Shown in pieces: positions 1 through 7,156 of a stretch of DNA of 8,423 nucleotides. The notes below the pieces were generated by a model. The model saw nothing but the letters and a program-made list of their open reading frames with translations. It was not told where the DNA came from and did not search any database. The stretch comes from Gammaproteobacteria bacterium. Its GTDB lineage: Bacteria; Pseudomonadota; Gammaproteobacteria; Chromatiales; Chromatiaceae. The translations under genes and the position numbers were made by a program. How positions within the stretch are numbered: the stretch's first letter is position 1; the number at the start of each line of letters is the position of its first letter. The stretch lies in contig JAUVEG010000043.1 of NCBI GenBank assembly GCA_030594925.1, positions 1 through 8,423 on the forward strand, written 5' to 3'.

Positions 1-1
1 T

Positions 2-1009
2 TTCACATCGCGCGATGGCTGGATCAGCAAGTTCGACATCTACCAGCTAAAAATGACGGCGGAAATCCGCGTCGGGATCAATGCCCGCAATAGCGCTATC
101 TCCAGCGATGATCGTTTCCTGATCGTGGGCAACTATATGCCGAATACGCTGGTCATTCTGGATGCCGCTGACCTCAGCCTGGTGAAGATTATCCCGGTTG
201 TGGATAGCAAGGGAGAGAGCTCGCGCATTTCGGCCGTCTATGATGCGCGACCCCGCAACAGCTTTATTGCCGCACTCAAAGACAGCCCGGAGGTGTGGGA
301 GATCAGTTACGCCGACCCGCCCCCTCCCGGCTTCGGCAAATGGGTGCACGATTACCGTAAAGAGTCGGGAGAGGCAACCACAGAGCAATTCCCGATACGC
401 CGCATCAAACTCGATGCCGTGCTGGATGACTTCTTTTTCGACCAGGAATATGTGCATATTCTCAGCGCCTCACGCAAAGGTGAAGGCCAGGTGGTTGATC
501 TGGACCTTGGCCGCAAGGTTGCAGATCTGGCCATCCCCGGCATGCCGCATCTCAGTTCAGGGATCACCTGGAAACGAGGCGAACAGACGCTGCTGGCGAC
601 TCCAAACCTCAAGGAGAGCGCCGTCACGATCGTTGACATGAAAAGCTGGAAGCCCATCAGGAAAATCTCCACCCTGGGTTCCGGATTTTTCATGCGCAGC
701 CACGAAAACTCCCCCTACGCCTGGGTCGATGTCTTTTTCGGCAAGGACAAAGATGCCATGCATGTGATTGACAAGCAGACTCTGGAAATTGTAAAGACCC
801 TGCGACCCGCGCCGGGCATGACATCAGCGCATGTGGAATTCACCCGCGACGGCCGCTATGCACTGGTCAGCATCTGGGAGATGGACGGCGCCATCGTCGT
901 CTATGACGCAAAGACCCTGCAGGAGATAAAGCGTATTCCCATGAAAAAGCCTGTGGGGAAATACAACGTCTATAACAAGATTACACGCTCTGCGGGAACC
1001 AGTCATTAA
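2..1009 (+). CDS. nirN: NirN, dihydro-heme d1 dehydrogenase (C-terminal part, 5' truncated)
   Basis: The reading frame is already open at base 2 and runs to TAA at 1007-1009, giving 335 visible codons; the ATG at 53 is internal. The visible part is a cd1-type eight-bladed propeller. It carries the NirN-style sequences SRISAVYDARPR, MPHLSSGITW (His at 548-550), MRSHENSPYAWVD (His at 701-703), AHVEFTRDGRYAL (His at 830-832) and the ending VGKYNVYNKITRS...GTSH. NirN family proteins are usually near 490 residues with an N-terminal cytochrome c domain, so that domain and the signal peptide should lie upstream of the window. NirN is periplasmic and catalyses the last step of heme d1 synthesis, introducing the acrylate double bond. 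NirS is ruled out by the separate full nirS downstream and by the C-terminus. NirF is less likely because the end of the window matches NirF better. Confidence 0.85.
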   Translation, partial: FTSRDGWISKFDIYQLKMTAEIRVGINARNSAISSDDRFLIVGNYMPNTLVILDAADLSLVKIIPVVDSKGESSRISAVYDARPRNSFIAALKDSPEVWEISYADPPPPGFGKWVHDYRKESGEATTEQFPIRRIKLDAVLDDFFFDQEYVHILSASRKGEGQVVDLDLGRKVADLAIPGMPHLSSGITWKRGEQTLLATPNLKESAVTIVDMKSWKPIRKISTLGSGFFMRSHENSPYAWVDVFFGKDKDAMHVIDKQTLEIVKTLRPAPGMTSAHVEFTRDGRYALVSIWEMDGAIVVYDAKTLQEIKRIPMKKPVGKYNVYNKITRSAGTSH

Positions 1010-1033
1010 AGAAGCTCTGATCGAATCGCTTCG

Positions 1034-1100
1034 CCTACGTCATACATGGATGTATCAGTGTCGCCAGAGGCAGGATGTCGGAAGCGACCATGGACGTAGG
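1034..1100. repeat. Palindromic intergenic repeat with ends CCTACGTC / GACGTAGG
   Basis: Inverted arms CCTACGTC (1034-1041) and GACGTAGG (1093-1100) enclose an inner palindrome ATACATGGATGTAT (1042-1055). A further imperfect pair, CGCTTC at 1027-1032 and GAAGCG at 1081-1086, overlaps the ends. It sits just after the nirN stop, between two convergent genes. It looks like a dispersed non-coding repeat that could also fold in RNA; no T-tract supports a classical intrinsic terminator. Confidence 0.5.
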
Positions 1101-1120
1101 TAAGGGGCCTGTGCCGCGCC

Positions 1121-1189
1121 GTAGGGTGTTAATAAGCTCCGCGCATTGCACCGGAAATGGTGGGATGCGCTCCGCTTATGCCACCCTAC
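1121..1189. repeat. GTAGGGTG / CACCCTAC inverted-repeat element
   Basis: GTAGGGTG at 1121-1128 pairs with CACCCTAC at 1182-1189. Inside, ATAAGC (1132-1137) pairs with GCTTAT (1174-1179). This resembles the widespread proteobacterial intergenic element with GTAGGGTG ends. It lies in the convergent gap between nirN and the SUMF1-domain gene and may act as a shared 3' structure. A related GTAGGGTG sequence occurs inside the repeat at 7157-7295. Confidence 0.55.
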
Positions 1190-1214
1190 AGTCCATGTTT
1201 TGTGCATTTCTGCA

Positions 1215-2669
1215 TTAGTCGATATCCCTCGCCACCCGAAATCCGGTATCGTCGCTGCGTCTTGTGGGAAAATCACGCCAGCGGTTGGCTGAACGGATCT
1301 CTTTTGGGGGGAAACTCCAGGCTCCACCACGAATAACACGTTTGCCACAACCGGGTTTTTCAATTGGGGCGCCATCGGCAGGCGCCTCGGCGAAGCTGTC
1401 ATGATAGCAGTCCGCCACCCATTCAAACACGTTGCCGGCCGTATCATGCAACCCAAATGGATTTGCAGCAAACCTTCCAACGGGAGCGATTTTGGCGCCA
1501 TCCCAGAGAGAGTTGCAGCCTTCGCAGTTGGCCCGGGCTGTACCAATTTCATTACCCCACCAATATGTCGACTCTGTTCCTGCACGCGCCGCGTATTCCC
1601 ATTCGGCATCACTGGGCAAGCGGTATCGCCTGCGCGTTTTATTGCCGAGCCATTCGGTATAGGCTTTGGCATCCTGCCACGAGACATTGACCACAGGGTT
1701 ATCTCCCCGCCCCCAGCCCTCATCATCAGGCAAATCGCGGTTAGTAGCGGCGCAAAACTGATCGTACTCGTCAAACGTGACCTCAAAAACACCAATAGCA
1801 AATGTTCCTGGATTGACAGCTGTTGGAGGCCTCTCATCACTGTCACCCCGGGCATCCCCCCTGATAAACTCGCGCCCCTGGATAATGACCATTTCAGGGG
1901 CAAGCGAGCCATCGACCATCGTATCCTGAAACAGGGATGACGGAGGCTTTTCCCAACGGTGGGAGAAATCCGCCTTGCCATTGTCTCTAGTGACGCCAAA
2001 GCGAATACCGGATAGCGCCTCTACTGGCATTTTGAGTGTCAGGGCATCACTGGTTTCAACCTGAAAATGCTCTACAATGAGCTGGCCCTGGTGGATAGCG
2101 CCATCCACCAGCGTGATCTGCGTCGTTGGTTTCTCCTCCTCATCGGGCTCATCATCGGGCAAGGTAATGCTATCGATGAAGCGAATTTTACCGGTGTCGA
2201 TGATCTCTATCGAGGAGGGTGTTTTGAACAACAGGTCCCGGGTAAGCACCCGCACCAGAAACTGATCGCCAAAGCGGGTCGTTATGACATCAGGAGTCTG
2301 CCGGGGCGCAGATCGAATGCCTCGCGAGGCGAAATTGATCGAGGCAATGTCGCTTGTAGCCAGTGGCAATGTAGTGTCAAGAACGCGAAGCATGGTCATT
2401 TCACTCTCCACAACCTGACCGTAAAAGCGCTCACCCTGGCGGGTAGTGAGAAGACAGGAACGCTTGCCCGCGCCTATTTCCAGAGTGCGCAGCCGATAGT
2501 ATGGAATGGATATTTTGCCAAACCCGGTTTCGATAGAGAGGGATTCCACGGCGACCGTACCCAGGTGAATGTCTCCGTTTGTCATGGTGACAATGTCGAA
2601 ACCAGAGGCTTTTCCAGCAACCGCAGAGAGTGGAAAAATCAGCAGCAGGGCGAATAGAGACCGTAACAT
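1215..2669 (-). CDS. Exported repeat-domain protein with C-terminal SUMF1/FGE-sulfatase domain (NirV-like family)
   Basis: The protein is 484 residues from ATG at 2669, chosen because GGAG (2678-2681 on the plus strand as ctcc) lies 8 bases upstream and the next residues form a Sec signal peptide (1-18, ending SAVA). The longer frame to 2741 only adds translated repeat DNA. Residues 23-225 hold four similar units starting near 24, 71, 127 and 183, each of the type T-x3-G-x4-G-x-V followed by short strands. Residues about 255-482 are a SUMF1/FGE domain: NPVVNVSWQDAKAYTEWL (324-341), YRLPSDAEWEYAARAG (349-364), NPFGLHDTAGNVFEWVADC (403-421), RVIRGGAWSF (444-453), DDTGFRVARD (473-482). The active-site cysteine motif expected near GGAWSFPPKE in true formylglycine-generating enzymes is absent, so sulfatase activation is unlikely. 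NirV, encoded beside nitrite reductase genes, belongs to this superfamily; equivalence is inferred from family and place only. It lies 101 bp downstream of the hemerythrin gene on the same strand. Confidence 0.85.
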   Translation of the reverse strand: MLRSLFALLLIFPLSAVAGKASGFDIVTMTNGDIHLGTVAVESLSIETGFGKISIPYYRLRTLEIGAGKRSCLLTTRQGERFYGQVVESEMTMLRVLDTTLPLATSDIASINFASRGIRSAPRQTPDVITTRFGDQFLVRVLTRDLLFKTPSSIEIIDTGKIRFIDSITLPDDEPDEEEKPTTQITLVDGAIHQGQLIVEHFQVETSDALTLKMPVEALSGIRFGVTRDNGKADFSHRWEKPPSSLFQDTMVDGSLAPEMVIIQGREFIRGDARGDSDERPPTAVNPGTFAIGVFEVTFDEYDQFCAATNRDLPDDEGWGRGDNPVVNVSWQDAKAYTEWLGNKTRRRYRLPSDAEWEYAARAGTESTYWWGNEIGTARANCEGCNSLWDGAKIAPVGRFAANPFGLHDTAGNVFEWVADCYHDSFAEAPADGAPIEKPGCGKRVIRGGAWSFPPKEIRSANRWRDFPTRRSDDTGFRVARDID

Positions 2670-2699
2670 CTCAATAACTCCGTGCTTTGAATACATTTT

Positions 2700-2760
2700 G
2701 TTAAAACAGATGTCAAAATATCTGTGTGCGTCCGTGTCCATCTGTGGTTAATTTATTTTT
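2700..2760. repeat. Dispersed repeat of the CTGTGTGCGTCCGTGTCCATCTGTGG type
   Basis: The stretch around 2720-2750 reads CTGTGTGCGTCCGTGTCC then ATCTGTGGTTAA, a very common dispersed intergenic sequence in proteobacteria and other bacteria. A small hairpin ACAGAT (2706-2711) / ATCTGT (2720-2725) adjoins it. It fills most of the gap between the hemerythrin and SUMF1-domain genes and creates the false upstream start of the latter at 2741. Recognition is from memory of the repeat type. Confidence 0.5.
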
Positions 2761-2770
2761 CATCCCGGAT

Positions 2771-3340
2771 CTAGCCCATGCCCTTCTGCTTGAGCAGGGA
2801 GCTGTACTCCTGATCAGTACCGTTGATGTGATTGACCAGCCAGTTCTTCAGATAGAGCGCGACATCTTCCAACGCCTCGTGTCCCCGTTTCTCGTAGTCC
2901 AGGACAAACTCTTCTACTTTGGCGATCATCTCCCGGTGCAACTCCTTGTGCACCTCCAGGTCTGCATAACCGGCATCCTGCATCATCTTCTCTTCGCGCT
3001 CAAAATGGTATTTCGTATAGGCAACCACCTCCTCGAGAGCCTCTTTTTCAAACTCCTCCCCCGTCTGATAGCGGACAGCCGTCTGCAGATGGTTAATCAG
3101 AGTAAGGAGTTTCTTGTGGTCATTGTCCAGTGAATCGACACCCACGCTGTATTCATCTCTCCACACCGCAAAGTGTCGGTTTTCACTGCGCCTCATCAGC
3201 ACCGGAATGGCAATCAGTGAGGCTGTTAACAACCAGGGAACAGGATTCCCCGGACCCAGGGCGATAAAGGTCAGGATCGCTGCAACCAGTAAAGCCCCCG
3301 CCAGTAGAACCAGCAACAACATTTTTGTATTTCTACCCAT
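2771..3340 (-). CDS. Membrane-anchored bacteriohemerythrin
   Basis: The protein is 189 residues. Two hydrophobic helices (about 7-28 and 34-49) are followed by RRSENR and a complete hemerythrin domain (about 57-185). All diiron ligands are present: H75, H112 and E116 (HxxxE), H131 and H135 (HxxxH), H171 and D176 (HxxxxD); the typical lead-in FAVWRDEYSVGVDSLDNDH spans 57-75. Positive residues before helix 1 and after helix 2 suggest that the iron domain faces the cytoplasm. The family binds O2 and in some cases NO. Its position divergent from nirS, with an FNR-type box between them, suggests a role in sensing, storing or scavenging O2 or NO near the respiratory membrane; that role is inference. 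The ATG at 3340 has a weak GAGAGAG ribosome site (3347-3353). The SUMF1-domain gene follows on the same strand. Confidence 0.92.
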   Translation of the reverse strand: MGRNTKMLLLVLLAGALLVAAILTFIALGPGNPVPWLLTASLIAIPVLMRRSENRHFAVWRDEYSVGVDSLDNDHKKLLTLINHLQTAVRYQTGEEFEKEALEEVVAYTKYHFEREEKMMQDAGYADLEVHKELHREMIAKVEEFVLDYEKRGHEALEDVALYLKNWLVNHINGTDQEYSSLLKQKGMG

Positions 3341-3427
3341 TGTTCACTCTCTCATTCATTCAAAGACACTCCTCATTTTAAGCATACCAGCATAAAAAAG
3401 GGATATTCAGTGAAAATTTCTAAAAAC

Positions 3428-3441
3428 TTGATCTAAATCAA
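3428..3441. promoter_or_regulatory. FNR/DNR-type box 1, TTGATCTAAATCAA
   Basis: This is a perfect match to the FNR-family consensus TTGAT-N4-ATCAA, centred at 3434.5. It is 39 bp from box 2. It may serve the divergent hemerythrin promoter: a minus-strand start near 3393 would put it at -41.5, although the -10 there (TATCCC) is poor. It could also act as an upstream site for nirS. Confidence 0.85.
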
Positions 3442-3466
3442 TATTCGGCTACAATCATGTATCAAC

Positions 3467-3480
3467 TTGACTCAAGTCAA
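3467..3480. promoter_or_regulatory. FNR/DNR-type box 2, TTGACTCAAGTCAA
   Basis: Half sites TTGAC and GTCAA are separated by four bases, a variant of the FNR/DNR consensus with T to C changes at the fifth position. The centre at 3473.5 lies about 40 bp upstream of the start predicted from the -10 at 3501-3506, the class II geometry of FNR-type activators. It is the likely main activator site of nirS, responding to low oxygen and/or NO. Confidence 0.75.
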
Positions 3481-3500
3481 TGAGAGAATATCAGCATATT

Positions 3501-3506
3501 CATAAT
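3501..3506 (+). promoter_or_regulatory. Putative -10 element of nirS (CATAAT)
   Basis: CATAAT matches the TATAAT consensus at five of six bases. It predicts a start near 3513, placing box 2 at about -39.5 to -41.5. The leader would be about 70 bases before the nirS ATG. No good -35 is seen, as expected for an activator-dependent promoter. Confidence 0.5.
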
Positions 3507-3583
3507 ATTTGAACGTTAGCGTGTCTGCCACGAGCGGACAGGTGATGATTCCCACAACAGAGCTTTCCATTAGGAGATAAGCA

Positions 3584-5221
3584 ATGACGAAAAATAGACG
3601 AATCGGTGTTGTATTAACCGGTGCAATCAGTTTGGCCCTTGCCGGCGTGTCGTTTCAGGCATCCGCAGCAGACGCCAAGCAGCCAACACTGTCCGAGGCT
3701 GATTTCGACAAAGCCAAGAGTTTGTACTTTCAGCGTTGCGCCGGTTGCCATGGTGTATTGCGTAAAGGCGCCACCGGTAAAAACCTGGAGCCAAAAAGCA
3801 CCCTGGAAAAAGGCCAGGAGCGTCTGGAAAAGATTATCACCCTGGGTACAGAAGGCGGCATGAACAACTTCGACGATATCTTCTCGAAGGAAGAGATCAG
3901 CCTGCTGGCAACCTATATCCAGATCGATCCGCCCATTCCACCTGAAATGCCGCTCTCCCTGATGAAAGAGCGTCATGTCGTTCTTGTAGACCCTAAAGAT
4001 TACCCGACAAAGCCGATGCATGACCGCAACTGGGAGAACTTCTTCCTGGTTATAGAGCGTGATGTCGGCAAGATAGCCATTATCGACGGAGACAAAAAAG
4101 AAGTCTTTGCACGCATTGATACAGGTTATGCGGTACATGTACTCAAGACAACAGAGCATCACGACACCCTCAAGGCGAAAGATCCGGGGCGCTTCTGGTA
4201 TGTCATGGGACGTGACGGCATGATGACCAAGGTCGACCTGTGGCAGACCCCTGACAAGATGAAGGTCGCCAATGTCCAGGTTGCCTATGATGCGCGTGAC
4301 GTTGCCGTATCAGGCGATGGCAAGTACGTGATCGGCGGCGCCTACTGGCCCTCTCATTTCGTTATTCTCGATGCCGAAACCATGATGCCGCTGAAAGTCG
4401 TCTCTACCCGCGGCGTCAATGTCGATGGCGAGTTCGTCAACGAGTCTCGTGTGGCTGCTATCTATGACACTCCGATGGCTCCAACCTGGCTGGTTGCCGC
4501 GAAGGAGTTGGGCCAGATGTGGCAGGTGGACTATTCAGATCTTGATAACCTGAAGATCACCATGATCAACTCCGCCAAGTACCTGCATGATGGTTTTTTC
4601 GATCCGACCGGCCGCTATTTCCAAATTGCGGCGAACGCCTCTGACAAGATGGTCGTCATCGATACCAAAACGCAAAAGCTGGAAGCCATGATCGATGTGG
4701 ACAAGAAGCCGCATCCCGGCCCGGGCGCGAACTGGAATGATGAAAAGTGCGGTCCTGTCGGCGGAACCACCCACCTGGGTGTTGGCAAGGTGACTGTATG
4801 GGGCAACGATCCCGCTGGTCATAAAGACCAGGCGTGGAAAATCTGCTACGAAGTCGAAACAGACGGCCCCGGCGTGTTCCTGCGCACACATCCCAACTCA
4901 GACTACGTTTGGGCGGATCAGACCAAGCATCCAGAGCCTGAAGTACAGCAAAGCGTTCAGGTCATCTCCAAGAAGACGCGTGAAATTGTCAAGACCATTC
5001 AGCTGACCGATGTTGAAGGTTATGCGGCGGTCCATTTCGAGTTCAATAAGGATGGCACTGAAGTTTGGGCGTCTGTATGGAACCGTAAGGACAGCAAAAA
5101 ACCCAATGGTGAGATCATCATCTTCGATGCCAAGACACTTGAAGAGAAGGCTCGCGTCAAGGGGCTTTTTGCACCGACCGGTAAATTCAACGTCTACAAT
5201 CGTGTTAACCACGTAACTTAA
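3584..5221 (+). CDS. nirS: Cytochrome cd1 nitrite reductase NirS
   Basis: The precursor is 545 residues with a Sec signal peptide (1-28, ending FQASA) and AGGAG at 3572-3576, 7 bases before ATG. The cytochrome c domain holds C52-x2-C55-H56 within FQRCAGCHGVLRKGATGK and a likely Met ligand M93 (EGGMNNF). The propeller holds the proximal d1 ligand H185 (TGYAVH), the two active-site histidines H335 (YLHDG) and H377 (KPHPGPGAN), and the THLG motif at H397; the end is PTGKFNVYNRVNHVT. All residues needed for a working enzyme are therefore visible. The periplasmic homodimer reduces nitrite to nitric oxide. The segment between the signal peptide and the SEADF helix is only about 8 residues, so the N-terminal arm carrying Tyr10 in Pseudomonas aeruginosa NirS is missing. 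Two FNR-type boxes precede the gene and an intrinsic terminator follows it. Confidence 0.97.
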   Translation: MTKNRRIGVVLTGAISLALAGVSFQASAADAKQPTLSEADFDKAKSLYFQRCAGCHGVLRKGATGKNLEPKSTLEKGQERLEKIITLGTEGGMNNFDDIFSKEEISLLATYIQIDPPIPPEMPLSLMKERHVVLVDPKDYPTKPMHDRNWENFFLVIERDVGKIAIIDGDKKEVFARIDTGYAVHVLKTTEHHDTLKAKDPGRFWYVMGRDGMMTKVDLWQTPDKMKVANVQVAYDARDVAVSGDGKYVIGGAYWPSHFVILDAETMMPLKVVSTRGVNVDGEFVNESRVAAIYDTPMAPTWLVAAKELGQMWQVDYSDLDNLKITMINSAKYLHDGFFDPTGRYFQIAANASDKMVVIDTKTQKLEAMIDVDKKPHPGPGANWNDEKCGPVGGTTHLGVGKVTVWGNDPAGHKDQAWKICYEVETDGPGVFLRTHPNSDYVWADQTKHPEPEVQQSVQVISKKTREIVKTIQLTDVEGYAAVHFEFNKDGTEVWASVWNRKDSKKPNGEIIIFDAKTLEEKARVKGLFAPTGKFNVYNRVNHVT

Positions 5222-5236
5222 AGAAGCAGCAGTTCG

Positions 5237-5279
5237 GGCGGACACAGTGTTATGTTATGACTCTGTGTCCGCCTTTTTT
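5237..5279 (+). terminator. Rho-independent terminator after nirS
   Basis: A perfect 11-bp stem, GGCGGACACAG (5237-5247) with CTGTGTCCGCC (5263-5273), has a 15-base loop and is followed by six T residues (5274-5279). It starts 16 bases after the nirS stop. It should end most nirS transcripts, with readthrough or a separate promoter supplying the downstream genes. Confidence 0.93.
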
Positions 5280-5302
5280 CTAATTTGCAGGAGAGAATTG
5301 AG

Positions 5303-7153
5303 ATGGCAACAGAGATGAAAAAACCCGGACTGTTTTCTCGCCGGGTGACAAAAGGCGCAACTATCGGCGCCGCACTGTTGTTCTTTATTCTCGGCATCAT
5401 TTTCTGGGGCGGATTCAACACCGCCATGGAAGCCACCAACACCATGGAATTCTGCACCTCCTGCCATGAGATGGAAGATAACGTCTATCAGGAATACATA
5501 CCCACCATCCACCATTCAAATCGCAGCGGCGTACGTGCAGTGTGTTCCGACTGCCATGTACCCAAACCCTGGATTCACAAGATGGTGCGTAAAATAGAGG
5601 CGAGCAAAGAGGTCCTGCACAAGATATTAGGAACCATCGATACCTCTGAAAAATTTGACAACCATCGTCTGCAACTGGCAAAAAATGTCTGGAAGACGAT
5701 GAAAGCGACGGATTCACGTGAATGCCGCAACTGTCACAACTTTGAATCCATGAACCCGGCTTTTCAGAAGCCACGGGCGCGCAAGCAACATTTGAATGCA
5801 TTCGAGACAGGCCAGACCTGCATCGACTGTCATAAAGGCATCGCCCACAAGAATGTGCGGGACCAGCTAACGGATGAAGAGATCGAGGAGTTGGAAAAGC
5901 CCAATCCCGCCTTTATCCGCAAAGTACCGCAGCTCTATCTGGACGGCTTGAAGCTGGTCCAACAGCAGGAGAAGGAAGCTGCAGATAAAGAGACCGCAGA
6001 AAAAGCGAAACTCAAAGAGAAGAAAAAGAGAGCCAGGGCAGAGACCCAAAAACGCATCGACAAAGCCGTCGAGGAGGCTGTCGACAAAGCAGTCAAGGCC
6101 GCACTGGCTAGCGCCGCTGCTGCCGCTGCGCCTGTTGCAGCAGCACCTGCAGCTGAAGAAGCTCCAACTGAAACAGCAGCAGCCCCTGCTGAAGCAGCCG
6201 CACAACCCGCCCCAGCCGCTGCATCAGCCGACAGTGATATTGACTGGAGCAGTGCTCCCGTACGTGACATCACCCTCTTCTACCCTGGCCAGTCCTCGAT
6301 GGAGTGGATGCTTACCGGCAAGGATCATGGTGGAGCTCGCCCCTTCATTAAATTGGGCGACCGCTGCTTTACCTGTCACGACAGGGAAGCGGACAAGATG
6401 GGAGAGAAGATCGTCACCGGAGAGAAACTGGAGCCTGAGGAGACCCTGATTCCCGGCAAACGCGGCAGTATTCCTGTCGCCGTACAGGCCATGCATGATG
6501 ATGAGAACCTCTACATGCGCTTTGAGTGGGAGAACAGCGAACATACCCCGGCCCCCTTTGTTGACGGCGGCAAGATGGATCCGGACAACCCCATGAAACT
6601 CGCCATCATGTTTGCCACTGATGATGTCAAATACGCAGCACAGGCCGGATGCTGGGGAACCTGTCATCATGATCTCGACACCATGCCTCACAATCCCGGT
6701 GAAAAAGTCACTAAATACATCACCGAGAGCCGCAGCAAGGTCGAGATCAAGGGCAGGCGCGGCAAAAAACGCGGTGGCTGGGACAAGCGTAAAGATGATG
6801 CCGAGATCCAGAGCGAAATGGATCAGGGCCACTCTATGGATCTCATTCGCTACAAATCGGGAAAAAGCGAGAGCGAAGATGGCCATATCCTCGCTGACCG
6901 CGTCATGGAAGGCGGTCATGGCTCTGCATTCAATGCCTCTCTAGATGGCGACACCTGGGTGGTCGAAATGACGCGCAAGCTGCAATCCGACAAGCCCGGT
7001 GATGTCAGCATGACGCTGGACAAGATCTATAACTTCGGTTTCGCCATCCATGACGACTACACCAATGCACGCTTCCACCATGTGTCGCTGGGTTACCTGC
7101 TTGGTTTTGACAATGACAGTGACAAAGTAGAGGTCAATGCGGTCAAACGCTAA
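5303..7153 (+). CDS. NapC/NirT-type tetraheme cytochrome fused to ethylbenzene-dehydrogenase-like heme domain
   Basis: The protein is 616 residues from ATG at 5303, chosen because AGGAG (5289-5293) lies 9 bases upstream. An N-terminal anchor helix (about 19-38) is followed by a NapC/NirT domain with four CXXCH motifs at C51, C81, C141 and C173 and the family sequence ASKEVLHKILGTIDTSEKF (100-118). Residues 220-265 are a charged, probably coiled-coil stretch and 266-309 an Ala/Pro linker. Residues about 315-610 resemble the heme-binding domain of ethylbenzene dehydrogenase-type enzymes (SIPVAVQAMHDDENLYMRFEW at 389-409) and contain CFTCH (C355) and an unusual CWGTCH (C450-x3-C454-H455). NapC/NirT proteins oxidise quinol and pass electrons to periplasmic reductases, so this is the likely electron feed to NirS; the C-terminal domain could be a built-in relay. 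It lies just after the nirS terminator. The name nirT would fit the first half only. Confidence 0.9.
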   Translation: MATEMKKPGLFSRRVTKGATIGAALLFFILGIIFWGGFNTAMEATNTMEFCTSCHEMEDNVYQEYIPTIHHSNRSGVRAVCSDCHVPKPWIHKMVRKIEASKEVLHKILGTIDTSEKFDNHRLQLAKNVWKTMKATDSRECRNCHNFESMNPAFQKPRARKQHLNAFETGQTCIDCHKGIAHKNVRDQLTDEEIEELEKPNPAFIRKVPQLYLDGLKLVQQQEKEAADKETAEKAKLKEKKKRARAETQKRIDKAVEEAVDKAVKAALASAAAAAAPVAAAPAAEEAPTETAAAPAEAAAQPAPAAASADSDIDWSSAPVRDITLFYPGQSSMEWMLTGKDHGGARPFIKLGDRCFTCHDREADKMGEKIVTGEKLEPEETLIPGKRGSIPVAVQAMHDDENLYMRFEWENSEHTPAPFVDGGKMDPDNPMKLAIMFATDDVKYAAQAGCWGTCHHDLDTMPHNPGEKVTKYITESRSKVEIKGRRGKKRGGWDKRKDDAEIQSEMDQGHSMDLIRYKSGKSESEDGHILADRVMEGGHGSAFNASLDGDTWVVEMTRKLQSDKPGDVSMTLDKIYNFGFAIHDDYTNARFHHVSLGYLLGFDNDSDKVEVNAVKR

Positions 7154-7156
7154 GTC

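Noticed and set aside
53..55. ATG at 53 as the start of the first gene
   Set aside because: The frame is open upstream to base 2 with NirN-like sequence (TSRDGWISKFDIYQLK), so the gene is cut by the window edge.
2670..2741. Upstream ATG at 2741 as the start of the SUMF1-domain gene
   Set aside because: It would translate dispersed repeat DNA (MDTDAHRYF) before a signal peptide; ATG 2669 has GGAG at 8 bases and begins the signal peptide.
5285..5302. TTG at 5285 as the start of the NirT fusion
   Set aside because: It overlaps the AGGAG ribosome site that correctly serves ATG 5303.
5935..6273. Long Ala/Ser-rich open frame on the minus strand
   Set aside because: It is the antisense shadow of the Ala/Pro-rich linker in the NirT fusion and has no ribosome site or recognisable domain.
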